A stretch of 55,406 bases of DNA, from contig JAANBB010000271.1 in NCBI GenBank assembly GCA_014621425.1, positions 1 through 55,406 of the forward strand. Reading direction: 5' to 3'. The notes below the pieces were generated by a model that had not been told where the DNA came from, made no database searches, and worked only from the letters and a program-made list of their open reading frames with translations. This document shows positions 55,391 to 55,406 of the stretch, piece after piece; position 1 is the first letter of the stretch, and every line of letters starts with the position of its first letter. Source of the DNA: Cylindrodendrum hubeiense (taxonomy: Eukaryota; Ascomycota; Sordariomycetes; Hypocreales; Nectriaceae). The translations under genes were made by a program, and so were the position numbers.

Positions 55391-55406
55391 CTAGATCCAG
55401 CGAAAA

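Overview
The window is nuclear DNA of a filamentous ascomycete, most likely a Sordariomycete and plausibly one of the Hypocreales. This rests on short GT-AG introns (about 49 to 140 bp, often with a CTAAC-type branch point), closely spaced genes on both strands, a KapC-type bZIP, a fungal DASH subunit, and housekeeping proteins of typical Pezizomycotina length. The genus cannot be fixed from sequence alone. I found no tRNA, 5S rRNA, intact transposon or CRISPR array. Exon borders were worked out by hand from splice signals, frame continuity and family conservation.

Left part (0-13.7 kb): EXO84 (-), TOM20 (+), TYW1 (-), SSU1 sulfite efflux pump (-), cysteine dioxygenase CDO1 (+) and a short-chain dehydrogenase (+). 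SSU1 and CDO1 are head to head across about 1 kb and form a cysteine-to-sulfite oxidation and export module. Next comes a 5 kb gene desert (13.7-18.8 kb), AT-rich up to about 17 kb and GC-rich with tandem repeats after that.

Middle (18.8-35.2 kb): an uncharacterised 426-aa fungal protein (-); a 117-aa conserved small protein (+) whose start codon lies inside a patch of ambiguous bases; a second AT-rich desert (22.4-24.6 kb); a HIRAN-SNF2-RING translocase of the HLTF/RAD5 type (+); NCA2 (-); a GC-rich repeat-bearing intergenic stretch; ERG25 (+); and pterin-4a-carbinolamine dehydratase (-).

Right part (35.2-55.4 kb): a KapC-type bZIP factor (+), ARP5 (-), DAD4 (-, five exons for 72 residues), IES6 (+), GOT1 (+), profilin (-), a long disordered protein of unknown function (+), and YKT6 (-, cut by the right edge). 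ARP5 and IES6 encode the two halves of one INO80 subcomplex and sit only 1.5 kb apart.

Most genes are conserved housekeeping genes of secretion (EXO84, GOT1, YKT6, profilin), mitochondria (TOM20, NCA2), chromatin and repair (ARP5, IES6, HLTF-like), mitosis (DAD4) and sterol or cofactor metabolism (ERG25, PCD). Two points stand out: the CDO1/SSU1 sulfur module, and the repeated use of very small exons next to the start codon (DAD4 3 nt, ERG25 11 nt, profilin 13 nt, NCA2 17 nt, the small protein 20 nt, GOT1 28 nt), with 16-nt internal micro-exons in GOT1 and profilin. I did not find a clearly new multigene system.
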